In this document: positions 24,390 through 36,956 of the stretch, in pieces
Numbering within the stretch: position 1 is the stretch's first letter
How the letters are laid out: each line of letters begins with the position of its first letter
Assembly: GCA_016785225.1 (NCBI GenBank)
Contig: JAFBJZ010000328.1
Coordinates: 1 to 64,000, forward strand
Length of the DNA stretch: 64,000 nucleotides
Origin: Psettodes erumei
Taxonomy: Eukaryota; Chordata; Actinopteri; Pleuronectiformes; Psettodidae
Reading direction: 5' to 3'
The notes under the pieces: generated by a model
What the model was told of the DNA's origin: nothing
The model's input: only the letters and a program-made list of their open reading frames with translations
Database searches by the model: none
Position numbers and translations under genes: made by a program

Positions 24390-25679
24390 CCGTCGCAGCG
24401 GGCGTGGGAGAGTCACTTCTGCCTAATGAACATTAGCGAGGGCCCGGCACGGGCGGAGGGACGGAGAAGCCTGAGGTTTTGCCCCACTGTCGCGCAGCAC
24501 GCAAGACGCAACTGTTCAACAGAGACGTCGTTTCGTTCTTATGCCTTTCCCTGGCTGTGAAGAACCGTCTTTCTTCAACCCAATGCGGCAAGTTTTCAGT
24601 TGTATGGGCAAGCTTTGGTCTGGGCTTGAGAGTGACATCTTTTTTTTAAATGAGGAAACAAATGCATATGGCTGTAGCTTTTCAATAAAGTTTTATTGAA
24701 AGGTCCAAGAACATAGGTCGACCAGATGGTGTATTCAATTTGCCATTTTGAATTTGAGAACACATTTCACATTTCTCACTGAAAGAAACTTGTACTAGAC
24801 AGGGAAACTGCCAAAGGAAATGTAATACAAATTTCAACCCACATTTCCACTGCAATGACAAATATTTTTTTTAGAATTTTTTTTTTTTTTTTTTTTAATT
24901 TAGTGTTCTCTGCATAATTGACGACCGAAAAAAAAAAATCAATTCGTAGACGTGGCGCTCCGTGTCCACAAATGAAAGAAATTGATGAAAACAACTCATC
25001 GGTAACCTCTGATGACATTTCAGCTCAAAGAGCATGCTTCGCTGTACGTGACGGGATCGTCACTAGCCTCGCTTCGCTGGAGAAAACCAGAGTTCCCTCG
25101 CCATATCGACGTTTGAAAAGAAAATACAACCAAAACTAAAAAAAAAAAATATCACCTTGGGTAGGAGTGTGCATTCAGGACAGTTTTAGCAACCTAGGGT
25201 GGGAGTTAAGGATTTTGGGCCTGATTTCTTGGTTCAAATTCTGCCGTTCACAAAATCCTTCTCCCTCCTCTTCCACATGGTGGACTGAGGACCTAGGTGG
25301 TACTATACTTATTAGCTTAAAACCAGCAACCCGTTCCAAGAAACACCAAACACCTTGGCACGGATTTAACGAGAACATACTGTACACTTGTGCAAGCAAC
25401 TCAACCAGGAAAGGGAAACTTATGAGCATTACTCCCCGTCACTGGGGCAGACGGAAGGCAGTGCCTCACCTGCCTGTGATGTAAAAAAAAAAAACAGGAG
25501 GAAAACTGTGATATTTGTAGCTTTTCCTTAAAGAAATCCACCATCGCCGATGAAGATCTGTAAGGAAAACGAACTGGGGCTGCGCATGGCCGACCTGACT
25601 GCAAGCAAGGCGCCGGAAAGCTACATCCAATCAGAGAACAGCGACAACGCGGGGACAGCCGTTTGTACTCCCCGGGCCT
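24390..25679. other. Convergent 3' UTRs of nudcd2 and ccng1
   Basis: From the nudcd2 stop to the ccng1 stop (minus strand). The nudcd2 3' UTR is about 0.3 kb, to the poly(A) signal at 24684. If ccng1 uses the minus-strand AATAAA at 24692-24697, its 3' UTR is about 1 kb and fills the rest. A T-run lies at 24878-24897 and an A-run at 25138-25148. No further gene is seen. Confidence 0.6.
24681..24700. terminator. Palindromic bidirectional poly(A) signal
   Basis: TTCAATAAA at 24681-24689 and its exact reverse complement TTTATTGAA at 24692-24700 are separated by GT. AATAAA is therefore presented on both strands between two convergent genes: nudcd2 (plus, stop at 24389) and ccng1 (minus, stop at 25680). 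Confidence 0.7.
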
Positions 25680-27484
25680 TTAAGAGGCCGACTCGGGTAT
25701 GGTGGGAAGATGGGCGATCTTGTAGTAGCTGTGCTTCAGCTGACGAGCAGTCCTCCCCGAAATAGTCCAGCGCAGCCTCTGGCTGTTGGGCTTGGAGCAC
25801 TTGGTGGTGGCGTAGTCGGCCAGGCACTTCCCGACCAGCTCCCGCACGCAGACCAGGTCGCCGTCCTTGATCTGCGCAGGAGAAAAGCGAGTGTTCACCG
25901 TGCAGCCGTGAAAACGCACCTGAGCTTTCTGCCTCACGCTTTAAAAAGGGGGACCAGTTCCCACGCATCCGAACGTCCGGCAATCACTGGCCTCTAACCA
26001 AACGGAGCTTACACCAAAACCACTCTGAACTGTTTGGTACACAGACTTAAAAAAAGACAGCCGTTGCTTACATTCAGCTGCTGCTGCAGACTCTTCAGGG
26101 CCTCTGAGATTTTGTCGCTGTGCTCGGGGTCGTGTTCTTCCTGGGCCTCAAAACACAGCAGAGCCATGGCGAGCAGAGATGGCTGCGGACGAAAAAATAA
26201 ATATTTTCTTGAACACAAACAAACCCTGCCGACTCAGAGGACTGGCAAAAACGTATCATTCGAGGATGTTGGCCTAGTTCGTATCTGAACTACCACTATA
26301 ACAAGTTATCACAGGCATACATAATTCCATTGAGAAACAGGCTTTGTTTTAAAATGTCCAGAGACCAGTGATTTTGCCCCCGTACCTTTATTTTGGAGAA
26401 GACAAATGAGCAGTGACAGGCTTTCAGCTGAGCCTCCAGTCTCTCGAGACTTAGTATCTTCTTGCTGGAAAAAGAAAAAAAAACCTCTTAATGTCGAGGC
26501 TGGAACTTGTTCATGAAACGGGTGCGGGACGGAGCTCGCTGGATGGAACATCAGTCTGCCTCAGTCGATTTAAAAATTCATTCATGTGCTTTAGCAAAAA
26601 AAAACAAAAAACACAACAACATAACAACGGTGGCAGTGTTTTGAACAGAGGACTTTCGCATTTGTTTTCTAACATGCCTTAAAAGTCTCGCTGATTTCAA
26701 ACAGGACTGTTCCTGTTGGCCTTGAAAATATTTTTGGGCTACTGTTCTCTTTGAAGCCAAATGCGAGAGGACACATTTTCGTGGACTAAATATAATCTTG
26801 TTGAGTCATGGTCCAGCCCCGCAGCCTGATGTGACCGCGCGTCCTTACCTCTCAGCATCGCACTGCTCCTGGATGTGGCTGTGAAAGAGGCGGAGAAAGC
26901 GGAGGGCCGTGGGGGCCTTCACCTTCCAGTGCAGCTTCTCCATGATGATCTTCTCCATCCTCATCATGTCAGACACGGTGAAGCGATTCTGACTGATGCG
27001 GATCAGGTCGTTGGCCAGAGGCACGTTCTTCTCCTCCTCTGTGGACTTCACGGCGATGTAAAAGCAGCACAGGCCCACACAGGACAGGTGCTTCGGCTGA
27101 ATCTGACAGGAAGAGCATATCAGGATGATGATGATGATGATTATAAAACCCATTTGTGGACAAATTCCGTACAGTCAGCTGAAGGTAAAAACTATATTAC
27201 CGGCACTGTGGCGTACAAACCTTCATGACTGAGAGGAATCGATCCAGCAAGCTGATGGCCAATGAGAAGCTCTCTGAGCTGAAACCAAAGAACCTGGTCA
27301 GAGAGAGCAGGTCCTTCACCTCCAGCTCCCTCAGCCTGGCGGTCATCCTGAGGCCGTTGTCCTGGGCCCCCTCAATGAGCCTCAAGCCACTCAGCTTTGG
27401 TTGGTATCGGCCCTCCAGATCTGTTAGGGCCTTCAGCTGAACCGCAAAGGGCTGTGCTCCGGGTGCTGTGACTGTGTCAATCAT
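25680..27484 (-). CDS. ccng1: Cyclin G1
   Basis: An atypical cyclin, a transcriptional target of p53 that recruits PP2A B' subunits and acts on MDM2. Coding exons on minus: 27221-27484, 26849-27102, 26386-26464, 26072-26182 and 25680-25871. Together they give 299 aa (human 295, from memory). The start codon sits directly after a GCACAG acceptor, so exon 1 is non-coding, with its donor at 28712-28713. Landmarks: LRMTARLRELEVKDLLSLT and SLLDRFLSVMK of the cyclin box (about residues 50-140), HLSCVGLCCFYIAVKS, NVPLANDLIRISQNRFTVSD, LERLEAQLKACHC, and the C-terminal ISGRTARQLKHSYYKIAHLP typical of G1 rather than G2. The first coding exon uses a non-consensus donor, AAG|GTTTGT. Intron 1 holds a p53-like element. 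The 5q34 pairing with nudcd2 supports G1. Confidence 0.95.
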
Positions 27485-28713
27485 CTGTGCGTACAGGAAA
27501 GAGAGAGCGGAATAATGCCGACTCAGTCAAACTAAATCTCGGTATTTGAGATCAAATGTCTCCGCATTGGCAATGTGGCAACCCAGTGTAAAAGAAAGGT
27601 TGGGATATTAAGTGTTTCACCCTTCAATCACGGTCGGATTAATTAGAAATTGGAATCTGTGAACTAAGAACAAAAAAAAAAAAAAAAATCAAGACCAAAT
27701 CTCCCCCACTATCTAACCTTTAATGACATATATCGATAAAACCTATTTCCCAAAACACCATCCCCACAAGTGTAATTTATACCACAATCCAATTGGGGGG
27801 AAATTAATTTAGTTAATACTTTATAGCTCGTGTACCCAAGAAACAGTATCTTTCTGAGAACAATCTTTTTTGTTGAACTGGGTATTTACTTCCTTATTCT
27901 TCTCCAAATCGTTGGATCATCAAAATAATGTACATAAATACCAAAAAATGGTTCAACAGTTGAGAATAAAACATTAATGTAAGATCAAATAAGGGCAGAT
28001 CTGGAATAGTGATACGCATTGCTCAGGAGTAGCTGAGACGTGGGCCCGCTTCCAAATATGTCGGTTATCCAATAACAACCCTTTCCTCGGCAGCTGTCAT
28101 TGAACTGGACTCAACTGGACCAGACAGGCGCTGGTGCCCTGCACGTACCAGGGACACGTCAAAGTTTCTCACAAGTTCCAGCGCTAATTTATCATATTTA
28201 GCCGATTGCCAGTTTCTTCCTTCTTCCCATTGCCTCTGCTTTATCAAGCATTGTGACCGTGTGGTGACTACATTAGGCTTCATATCAGAGGACCAGGCCG
28301 TGTGTGCGGCAGGGCAGGACCTGCGTCATGTCGGGACATGTCCCTGCCGTACACACCAATGGAGGGCTAACGCACAGCCGGATAACAATAACGGACTCGG
28401 GTGATATAACACAATTAAAACGGCGAAACTGTGGCCAAAGCCGTTTGACACAACACAGCAGGCGCTGTGTCAGTTTAACGCCATACTTGATTAGGGTAAA
28501 GGGAAAATGACAAACTAATTTGACGTAAAGGTTAGCTACACTCGCTAACGCTAAGCTAACACCAATTATCAATGTTCAAAGCGTGAGGTTAGTTTCTTTT
28601 ACGCTTCTGACACCCAAATAACAACACAATTTAGGGTTATAAATCCTCAAATACCACTGTAAGTTAAACATATGGATAGTTAACGCGTAAAGAAGGAAGA
28701 TTGGATAACTTAC
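27485..28713 (-). other. ccng1: ccng1 intron 1
   Basis: This intron lies between the first coding exon and the inferred non-coding exon 1. It includes an A-run near 27670-27688 and AT-rich sequence, then a GC-richer part at 28.05-28.56 kb. That part holds a p53-like site (28324-28343) and three GTTAGC/GCTAAC hexamers (28531-28560). Confidence 0.6.
28324..28343. promoter_or_regulatory. Candidate p53 response element in ccng1 intron 1
   Basis: Two adjacent decamers without spacer: CGTCATGTCG (28324-28333) and GGACATGTCC (28334-28343). The second fits the RRRCWWGYYY consensus at every position and is fully palindromic. The first keeps the CATG core but has three mismatches. Mammalian CCNG1 is a known p53 target with p53 sites in its promoter/intron 1 region, so the position is as expected. 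Confidence 0.5.
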
Positions 28714-28800
28714 CTTGTATCAAGTTACGCTGCCTTCAATACTATGGAAAATCAGCAGTAGGGAAAAAAAGCTTCCACGCACTTTAATCAAGCGAGTGAA
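28714..28800 (-). other. ccng1: ccng1 non-coding first exon / promoter (approximate outer edge)
   Basis: ACAAG|GTAAGTT on the minus strand gives a strong donor at 28713/28712, in the right place for the non-coding first exon of ccng1. The transcription start cannot be fixed from sequence, so the upper coordinate is a guess. Exon support is only the donor and the acceptor that abuts the start codon. Confidence 0.4.
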
Positions 28801-29596
28801 ATGAGGTTTAAACACAAAAAGTGTAAGTATGAACTTTCTATAAAGAAAGTTTTAAGCATAGGATTATTTCTGCCTATGCACACCCCCTACCCTTGGCGTA
28901 AGGCGATGGGGAAAAGGGCAGTTTACGTATTAAGGCAGGCATAAAACCAAGCCCATGTACAAACATGGTGAGATTTCATTGGTCACACGATGTATGACGT
29001 TTTGCTTCTGAATTTCAATTGGATATATTTCCAGCCATTCCTGATTATGTCCCGCCCTTTACAGCCGGAGGACCAATTGCAGGTGAGGGGGCGGGATAAG
29101 ACTTAAATTATCCGTCTCTTCTCTTATTATGATTGCTATAAAATTTATTGCGTTGTAAATTATGGTAATTTCGGTTTCATTAATTTAAAATTACGATGTG
29201 GCGCAAATGGATCACTTGATACTATTATGTATCTTAATTTATCTATAGTTCAATAAGATAGAGGCCAAGAGAAGGTGTACCTTACAGCAGAGAAACAGAA
29301 AACGGCAAAACCGTTGAATTTCCAATATAGGTATGCAGGACATCTTACAAATGTCGCATACCGATTGTTATTTCCACTGTCACGGACCAGGCATTATCAA
29401 AGAGTCCTACCCTTTTCTCTCTCTCTCTCTCTCTTTTTTTTTTTTAAATGGACGCCTACTGGCAGGTTTCTGGAACAATCTGGAAGGAACCCGAACCTGC
29501 TGAGACAACAGTTTACCACAACATGTTTTTGAGCCGACTTCTCTTTAGATTTCTCTGTTCGTAAGTGTAGTTATGGAGAGAGCAAGACACGTTTTC
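28801..29596. other. Intergenic between ccng1 promoter and septin8 3' end
   Basis: About 0.8 kb with no gene. The part nearest ccng1 should contain its promoter. Beyond it the sequence is AT-rich with a CT microsatellite and T-run at 29417-29446. Confidence 0.5.
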
Positions 29597-29615
29597 AATA
29601 AAGTATGTCTTTATT
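29597..29615. terminator. septin8: septin8 poly(A) signal within an inverted repeat
   Basis: AATAAAG (29597-29603) and CTTTATT (29609-29615) are exact reverse complements 5 bp apart. The minus-strand AATAAA at 29610-29615 is the first good candidate I see for the end of the septin8 transcript. No plus-strand gene is known to end here. Confidence 0.5.
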
Positions 29616-31330
29616 ACATAAGGATATACAAATCTGCAAGTGGCCCCACTCAGACCCACTAAACAGATCTACTGACATTAAGGGTTGTCATCCTGAATTC
29701 ATATACATCCAGGCTTTTTTTTTCTCCATATAACAGCAGTATATATGGTTTAAGGTTTAAAACTAAGAGATAATTACTAGATCTTTTAGACATGACATTG
29801 GGACTGACATTTAAGTAAAATACCTTTTATAACGATTAAAATTATTTGTACTTTGATTTAAAGTGCTTGTAAATCATAATATAATGTATCATCTGTTAAA
29901 CCTTTAACAGCTATATCATGTCACTTTATAAGACATATTTCACAGTGTAAACTGTCATCAGTCAAAAACTACAAGCATAACATGTCGGAGGAAATAAGGT
30001 AGCATATTTAGTACAAAAACTGAAATTTTGGCAATGAAGATCTATGTTTAATACTTGTAGGAATGACGGTTAAGAGCCATGCAGAGACCATGCTACAGAG
30101 CACTGCTTAAAAGATGGAAGGAGAGTTTAGTAGACATGGAAGACTGCAAACTGACTCACTTCCAGGGAGGTTAGATGCATTTCTATAAAACCGTTATTTC
30201 ACACTGTAAAAATAATAACACTTGATTGTTAGTCTGTGATCTTTTGATGGGGTAGAAAATCTTCTAATTCAAATTCCTTCCTGAGGTTAAGGAGCACGCA
30301 GATGGAAGACTAAAGAAGCTATGAAAAGGAGAGAAAACCCATGTCATTTATCTGAACAAGCAAATCTACATATTCATTAACGTCACGAGACAAGCCTGAA
30401 AAAAATATGAAGCACTAAAATTTAGCATAAATAATAAGATTTAATAAGCATTTTGTTATTTAGCCTGTTTGTTGCCACTGATTGAAGGCAAAAGCAAATC
30501 CTGAAATCTGAATTAAACACTGTTGATAAACCAAAAGTATCAGAAAACCATGTTTGGGTATGCAATGATGACAACAGGTGCGATATGAAATGCTCTGAGA
30601 CATACAAATGATTGATGTAATGGGAAGTGCCAGAGTCCTGAGAAAGTTTAAAGGGTATGGGTCAGCTGACCAACAGATGAACTGATCCTCTATTACGGTT
30701 TTTCATCATCATTCTTTATTTGAACGTAAGTGAAGGCAAAAATATCGAGACTCTGAAAAGAAATTCTATTATTTTCTTATTATTTTCCTCATAACTTTGC
30801 ATAGAATGGAGGGTTAAACAATAGCATTATCTTACCTCTAGCTACCAACAATAAAAAAAAATTGCCGATATTTTATATACATTTTTAGACATTCTATATT
30901 TTGAAAAAAAATTATTGAGACCATTCAACTTTAGTCAGTAATTGATAGTCTCCTGTTTCTATTAAGTCCTGTCATTATTTTACTGAGAAACATAGACTTC
31001 AATGAAGAACAGGAGATGAACACACATTCATGGAAAGAACATGAAAAAAAAACACAAGCTACATCTTATGAAAACAGTCCACAGACTTGTTATTATGTGT
31101 CTAGCAGAGTCGGCATTGGGCACACATTAAATAAACTGAGCAAAGCTACCTTTCTGATCCATATGTACACAGTGGCTTACAGCCATCCCACTAGTCAGGC
31201 TCACATACGTGCATAGTCACAGTGTCACTGAGTCCACACATACAGTCGGTGTCAGTAAGTTATGCCTGTCTGTTTTTCCCATGCTGATGGCAGACACATT
31301 CCTGGTTTCCCTGGATGTTTGATCCATAAA
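29616..31330 (-). other. septin8: septin8 3' UTR (inferred)
   Basis: AT-rich sequence without open frames of note, between the inferred last coding nucleotides (stop at 31331-31333) and the poly(A) signal at 29610-29615. This gives a 3' UTR of about 1.7 kb. The extent is inferred and needs RNA evidence. Confidence 0.45.
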
Positions 31331-34300
31331 TCAACTGAAAGGGGAAAAGAAATGAGACAAACTATGGAAAAAAAAGGGGGGGGAAAAAACATGCAGGATT
31401 GGAATGGTTTGGTCAAAATCAAAGGGTTAAGTGAATGAAACAGGAACGCAACAGTGTTTGGGTTGGAACTTCTTAAAGCATCTACTTTCCTTACATTTCA
31501 GGCCACGTTCAATCTGCCAGCCCCACTTCTGGTTTTGACGGTTAAATGTTCAAATCAGGTTGTTTAGAAACACCTCATGGGAACCACGTTCATAGGTGGA
31601 ATCAGATCCAAATTTCATTCATACAGATGTTTCTAAATCTGATCACACTGACTTTCAACTGTCTTTAAGGTCATAGCGACAAGACACGTAACACTGACAC
31701 CATGTCTGGAGCACGGCTAACCAACCACAACTGTCCTGCCAATACTGCAGGAAAAATATCAACTTTTTTGGTTACTGATGCTGTCTGGACAGGTAGAGAA
31801 GTCCTGCACTGCAATTTAGACATTACTATCTTTTATAGTATTAACAACGAGAGGCTTAGTCTACATCTAAGCTTCTGGTTTAAGTCACATGCTGGAGATT
31901 GCACCACTGCTTTGTCTACTGCATCCAGATAAATGAATCCAGCCAATCACTTGCAAAATAGAGTGCAAATAGATTGTCCTAAAAGAGATGAGGATGTGAA
32001 AGACAAATCATGAATCTGAGAAGACTTGTAACAAATGTATAAGCCAGTATTTTCCACACCTGAAATCTTAAACATGAATTTTCCGAGCTCCAGATAAATC
32101 TTCTAACACCAGTTGATCTAAGGTAGAAATATCCATGGACTTTCAGAATGAATATAGCTACATGGGGTTTAAAATGAAAATTTTTGGCAGCCACATATTT
32201 GACCAGTGTCCTGTGGGGTCTATGACAAAAAAAAAACATTATCCTATTTGTACAGTATCAATTTTCTTTCATATATGTAATGTGGTGTAATAAGTCTTTA
32301 ATTTCTAGGTCTAAAACTAGGTTATACATTGTAGCCAAAAAGACGGTGCTTGCAGAAATTGAGCGGTAAGACATAGACCCAGGGTTGAAGTCAAACCTTG
32401 GGTTCTGTGCTACTGCACTGGCATAATGCTTTTGGTACCCTTAATATTTTCGCATTAAGCCAGTGAAAAATCCCATCAATAGTGAAAATTTCTGAAGTAA
32501 CGAGGCTTTAATTTCTTTACATTTTATTACATTAGACTTGTCATTAAGATAGCCTCATGTTTGTGTATCTTCGGGTCTAATCTCCAGCTTCAGACTGTGT
32601 ACAAGGACGAGCAAACATAATTCATCCCGACATATAAATGTCTCCACCTGCAGAAATGATTAGGATTCTACGTGGGATGTCTGAGTATCATCTCTGCTGC
32701 ACATGGCATGAGCGTCGGTGAGACCGGTCGTATGTAAACAGAAGTGCCCCTGTCTGAGATACAGTCTGGCAGGTCAGCCTGCAGAGACATAAGCATCAGG
32801 CTGTGTCATGCAAGCTGTGACCCTTCCTACTGTGTCTGGGCACACAGTGTCAGTCTGAATCTGTCCCTGGATCCGTTTCCAAGCCAAAATGGCTTCTGGG
32901 AAGATAACGCTATCTCCTTAATCACACTCTGCACCTCCCCCCTCTGTCCAATCAACTCCACACACACACACTGACTTAGATAATAATACATGTCTTGTGA
33001 ATATCATGTATGGGTGACATACTGTACAGCCACTTGTCCTTCATCATCTTGAGATATCGTCATGTTTTTACTTTCACAGCGGCCTTAAGGCTTGCTCTGC
33101 GAGTCATGGTGTACTAAAGAAACCATTTAAGCAGCAATGCAAATCAAAAACAGAGAAACAGACTTACTTCTTCTTGTCCTTGTCCTTCTTGAACGGCTGC
33201 TGTGAGCAGCCTTGGAGTGCCTGTCCCATCAGTGTCTCGGCTGCAACCTTTCTTCTGTTGAAGGCATTCATCTCCTCCTCCAGTTCTCGTCTTTTCTCCT
33301 CCAGATTCTTCTTTTCATCCTGGTGCAGCCGCTTGAGCTGTTCAAACCTCTCATGAAGCTAGAGGTGATGATGATGGGATGGGACACAATGTGAGACAAA
33401 CAAAATGTGGCATATTTTCAGTGAGCAGTTTTTTTTTTTTTTTTTTTAATCTTCACCTCTTTTTCCTTTTCTTTCAGCTCTGCTTCCGTCTCCTTCACTT
33501 TGTTGACGAACATCTGCCTCATTTCTTCCTCTTTGCGCTGCAGGTCCACCAGGAACTCCTTCCTCTTGGCTTCGTATGTCTCCTGAAGGCTGAAGTTTAG
33601 GATAAAAGCAAGGTTAAGTTCAGTGTACAGCCCTGTATGGACAGGATTAGTATACTGGAGATGACTGCTTCAGCTGTTCATAAGTTCAAACTTCATTTAC
33701 TTTAATGTTAATGTTTACAGGTGCAATTTAATGCATCACAAACATATGACCTATTGAGATCAAAGTGCGACACAGAATGAAATATGGTCAACGTCCGATC
33801 TGACACTCAAACACACATCATACCAATTAATGATGATTGTTTTATGTCATAAAAATGAAACAATATAGCTCAAATGACCAATAATAATGCCTTTAACATT
33901 AGATTAAATGACTTGTGTGGAAAGCATTTCCAAAGAGGTGATTTGCCCAGACGCATTACAACCTCACAAGCCATAATCCCACCTGAACGAGTGGCTGTCC
34001 GGGTTCGTGTCCTTGAAGCCCATCTCTTCCAGCTTGCAGCGACGGTAAAGTTCATAATGCCGAGCGTGCGTTTGCTCCCGGAGGTCCTCCATGTTCACGC
34101 GCAGCAGCATCTCCCTCAGCTTCACAAAATCACAGTGGTTTTCATTCTCCACTGGAAGAATAACAAAAAAAGAAGCATGGACATTTAACCTTTTGCATTT
34201 ACTGAAAATCCTAATTGAGTCAGATCTTCCTGTGCTTATAAAAGCAGAGGATCAGGAAATCATGTTCATATCTCATCTGAAAAACTAATAGTAGCTCCGC

Positions 34301-36923
34301 AGCAGGCATCGGACGAATCAGCTCCGCTGTCTGAGAGACTTTTGTGATGCTTGTCAAATCATCATCATCATTTCAGTGGACTCACCCTGCACTGATCCCC
34401 AGGGGTACAGTCTTGCTTTCACCATCTTATTTCCTACTTTGACGTCCTCTACACTTCCAACCACAGCAAAGGGAAGATGTGTCTGGAACATATAGCACTG
34501 AGAATGTCACAATATGGTTAAAAAATATGCAGAAAATATAATACTACTGGTGACATATCCAGGATCTCATTTCACTATTGCAACATGCATTTGAATATGT
34601 ATGACAAATAACAAATTTAGGCACATATGGTGATGTTTGGGTTCTTTCTACTAAATCTCCTAATCTCCTTAGAGTACGTGTAATGTATTGTGTATGTGTG
34701 TTTCTCTGACTTACATTCATGGAGGAGTTGATCTCTGCCACAGCCTCATCCTCTGTGGGGAACTGATAAATCTGCACCCCGTTGCTGACCAGCTCGCTCA
34801 TGATCTTGATCTTTAATTTGTCCAGTTCACTCTTGGATACCGTGTCTGCCTTTGCAATGACAGGGATGATGTTAACCTGCGCAGAAATAAGAAAAACACG
34901 TTATGAGCGACAGACTGAAGAATGAGTGAGCTCATGAGCTCTTGAAATTCGCGGTGCCAGATGCTGCGGTCACCTTGCTGTCCAGTTTCTTCATCGTGAC
35001 GAGATCCAGGGATTTCAGGGAGTGTCCAGTGGGGGCGATGAAATACAGGCAGATGTGGATCCTTGTGTCGTGGTAATTAAACAGGCAGCGTTTGATTTTT
35101 AGCTCTTCCTCGAGGTACATTTCAAATTGGGCATCAATATACTCAAGGATGGGTTTGTAGCTGCACAGAAAAAGTTGATACACATTAAAAAACAGGCATC
35201 ATTATTTCACACAAACACACATGAAAATGACATTTTACATAGGCTTTCTTGTTGCTTGAAAGACATGCGAGTATCCTGGTTACAAACTCTGCAACTATAG
35301 CCTCGCAGCCAAGAATCCCAGGCTTTTATACTCCCTGCTGTTGGAGCACTCAAATGTCTATTGAGATTGCATTCGTTCTCCCAGTCATTCCCTTATTCCC
35401 TTTCTTCCCTCCCAATTCGCACGCCAACAACAGGGCAGATCTCTTTCTCAATTCCGTATTGTATAAATGTGCTGGCTGAACTACCAGACCAAGAGGGAGA
35501 AATGATTAATAGCTGGTGCTGAGACGAAAAGAAATTTCCACAGTTAGCTCTGTGAATTTTTAAAGATCAGCATCAAAACCGTGCTGGAAGTTTCTGTGAC
35601 AAGTTTTATGTAATGATATAAAAACATTCCACATTTTTCTCCCATCATGTAGGACAGTTTCTTCCATTTGGGATCCATGCCGTTTTAGTTTTCAGCTATC
35701 GCGCACTTACTCAAACTGAAAGACAAGCAGACATGAAGCAGTACCTGTCTTCTTTGTTGATCTGGTCCCCAAACCCGACGGTGTGCACAATGGTCAGCTT
35801 CAGGCTGACATTGCTCTCCTGCAGCTCATACATTTGGGGGCGTAGATGCACCTCGCTCTCATAGTGGCTCGCTTCCTCATTTTCGAATGTTGTATTAAAA
35901 AGTGTGTTCATCAGCGTCGACTTGCCTATCCCTGTCTCGCCTAAGGAAAAGCAAATAATGACACGTGATGCATTCATACTCCAATCAAAAGTACATGTTA
36001 TGGTCATGGCACTACTTTTGGATTATGAAGGTTATACATACCCACACAGAGGATGTTGAAGCAGAATCCCTGAGAGACCGATTTGCTGACCAGCTGATCT
36101 GGGAGACTGTCAAACCCCACATGACCTCCGAGCTCCAAGTTTCGCTTTTCTTCATTCTGAAGTATTTGAAAACAGGCAGGACAAAGAATACATACATGTA
36201 AATGTATTGAGCAATATTTCATTATTTTTCTCTCATAACGAAATGACAACAAAATTTCAAAAATCATTAAAATGGGGAAGTTAAAAAAGTTCTTCTGTCA
36301 GATCTCATCCCCATTCCGTTTTCCGTTTTCAAGCATTCTTCGCAAATGAGGTCATGCCCCTCCTCTACTTAACACTCTGAATAGTCCGACCTACAAACGG
36401 GTTCTGTCTGAATATCACAAAGCAAATTTATCTAGAAGAGACGTGCAGATGTGCAAAAAGAAAAAAAAAATATTTGTCAGGATCAATGAACCGGACCCCA
36501 AACACAACATTAGTTACTTTAACTCTTCAGACAGTAATGCTTAGAGCTGCAACTGACTTCATCAGTGATTAATCTACGATTAGTCATAACAACAGCAGTT
36601 ATTAAACTGCACAGATGTCGCTACTTTCCATGCTCATTAGTCCCCCACCACTCAAAAATGCGCTTTCCTTTATTGTTACTTCACTTTGGTGCTTGACTTT
36701 CACTGTGCAGAGATACTAGATGTAGGAGACATCTTGTTCACAACAGCTGAGAGCACTTCAGTCTGTACATCATGCTAACTATGGAGAATGTGTGTGTTGT
36801 CCAAGCTGGTTCCCCCCTATACCAAGCACTCCCTGGGATACTGGCATCTTTCAAACGGCTCAACATGAGGACCAGGATGCGTTCAATGCAACAATAATCC
36901 GTTTCTGTCCCTTCTCTCTTCAG

Positions 36924-36956
<33 letters not shown>

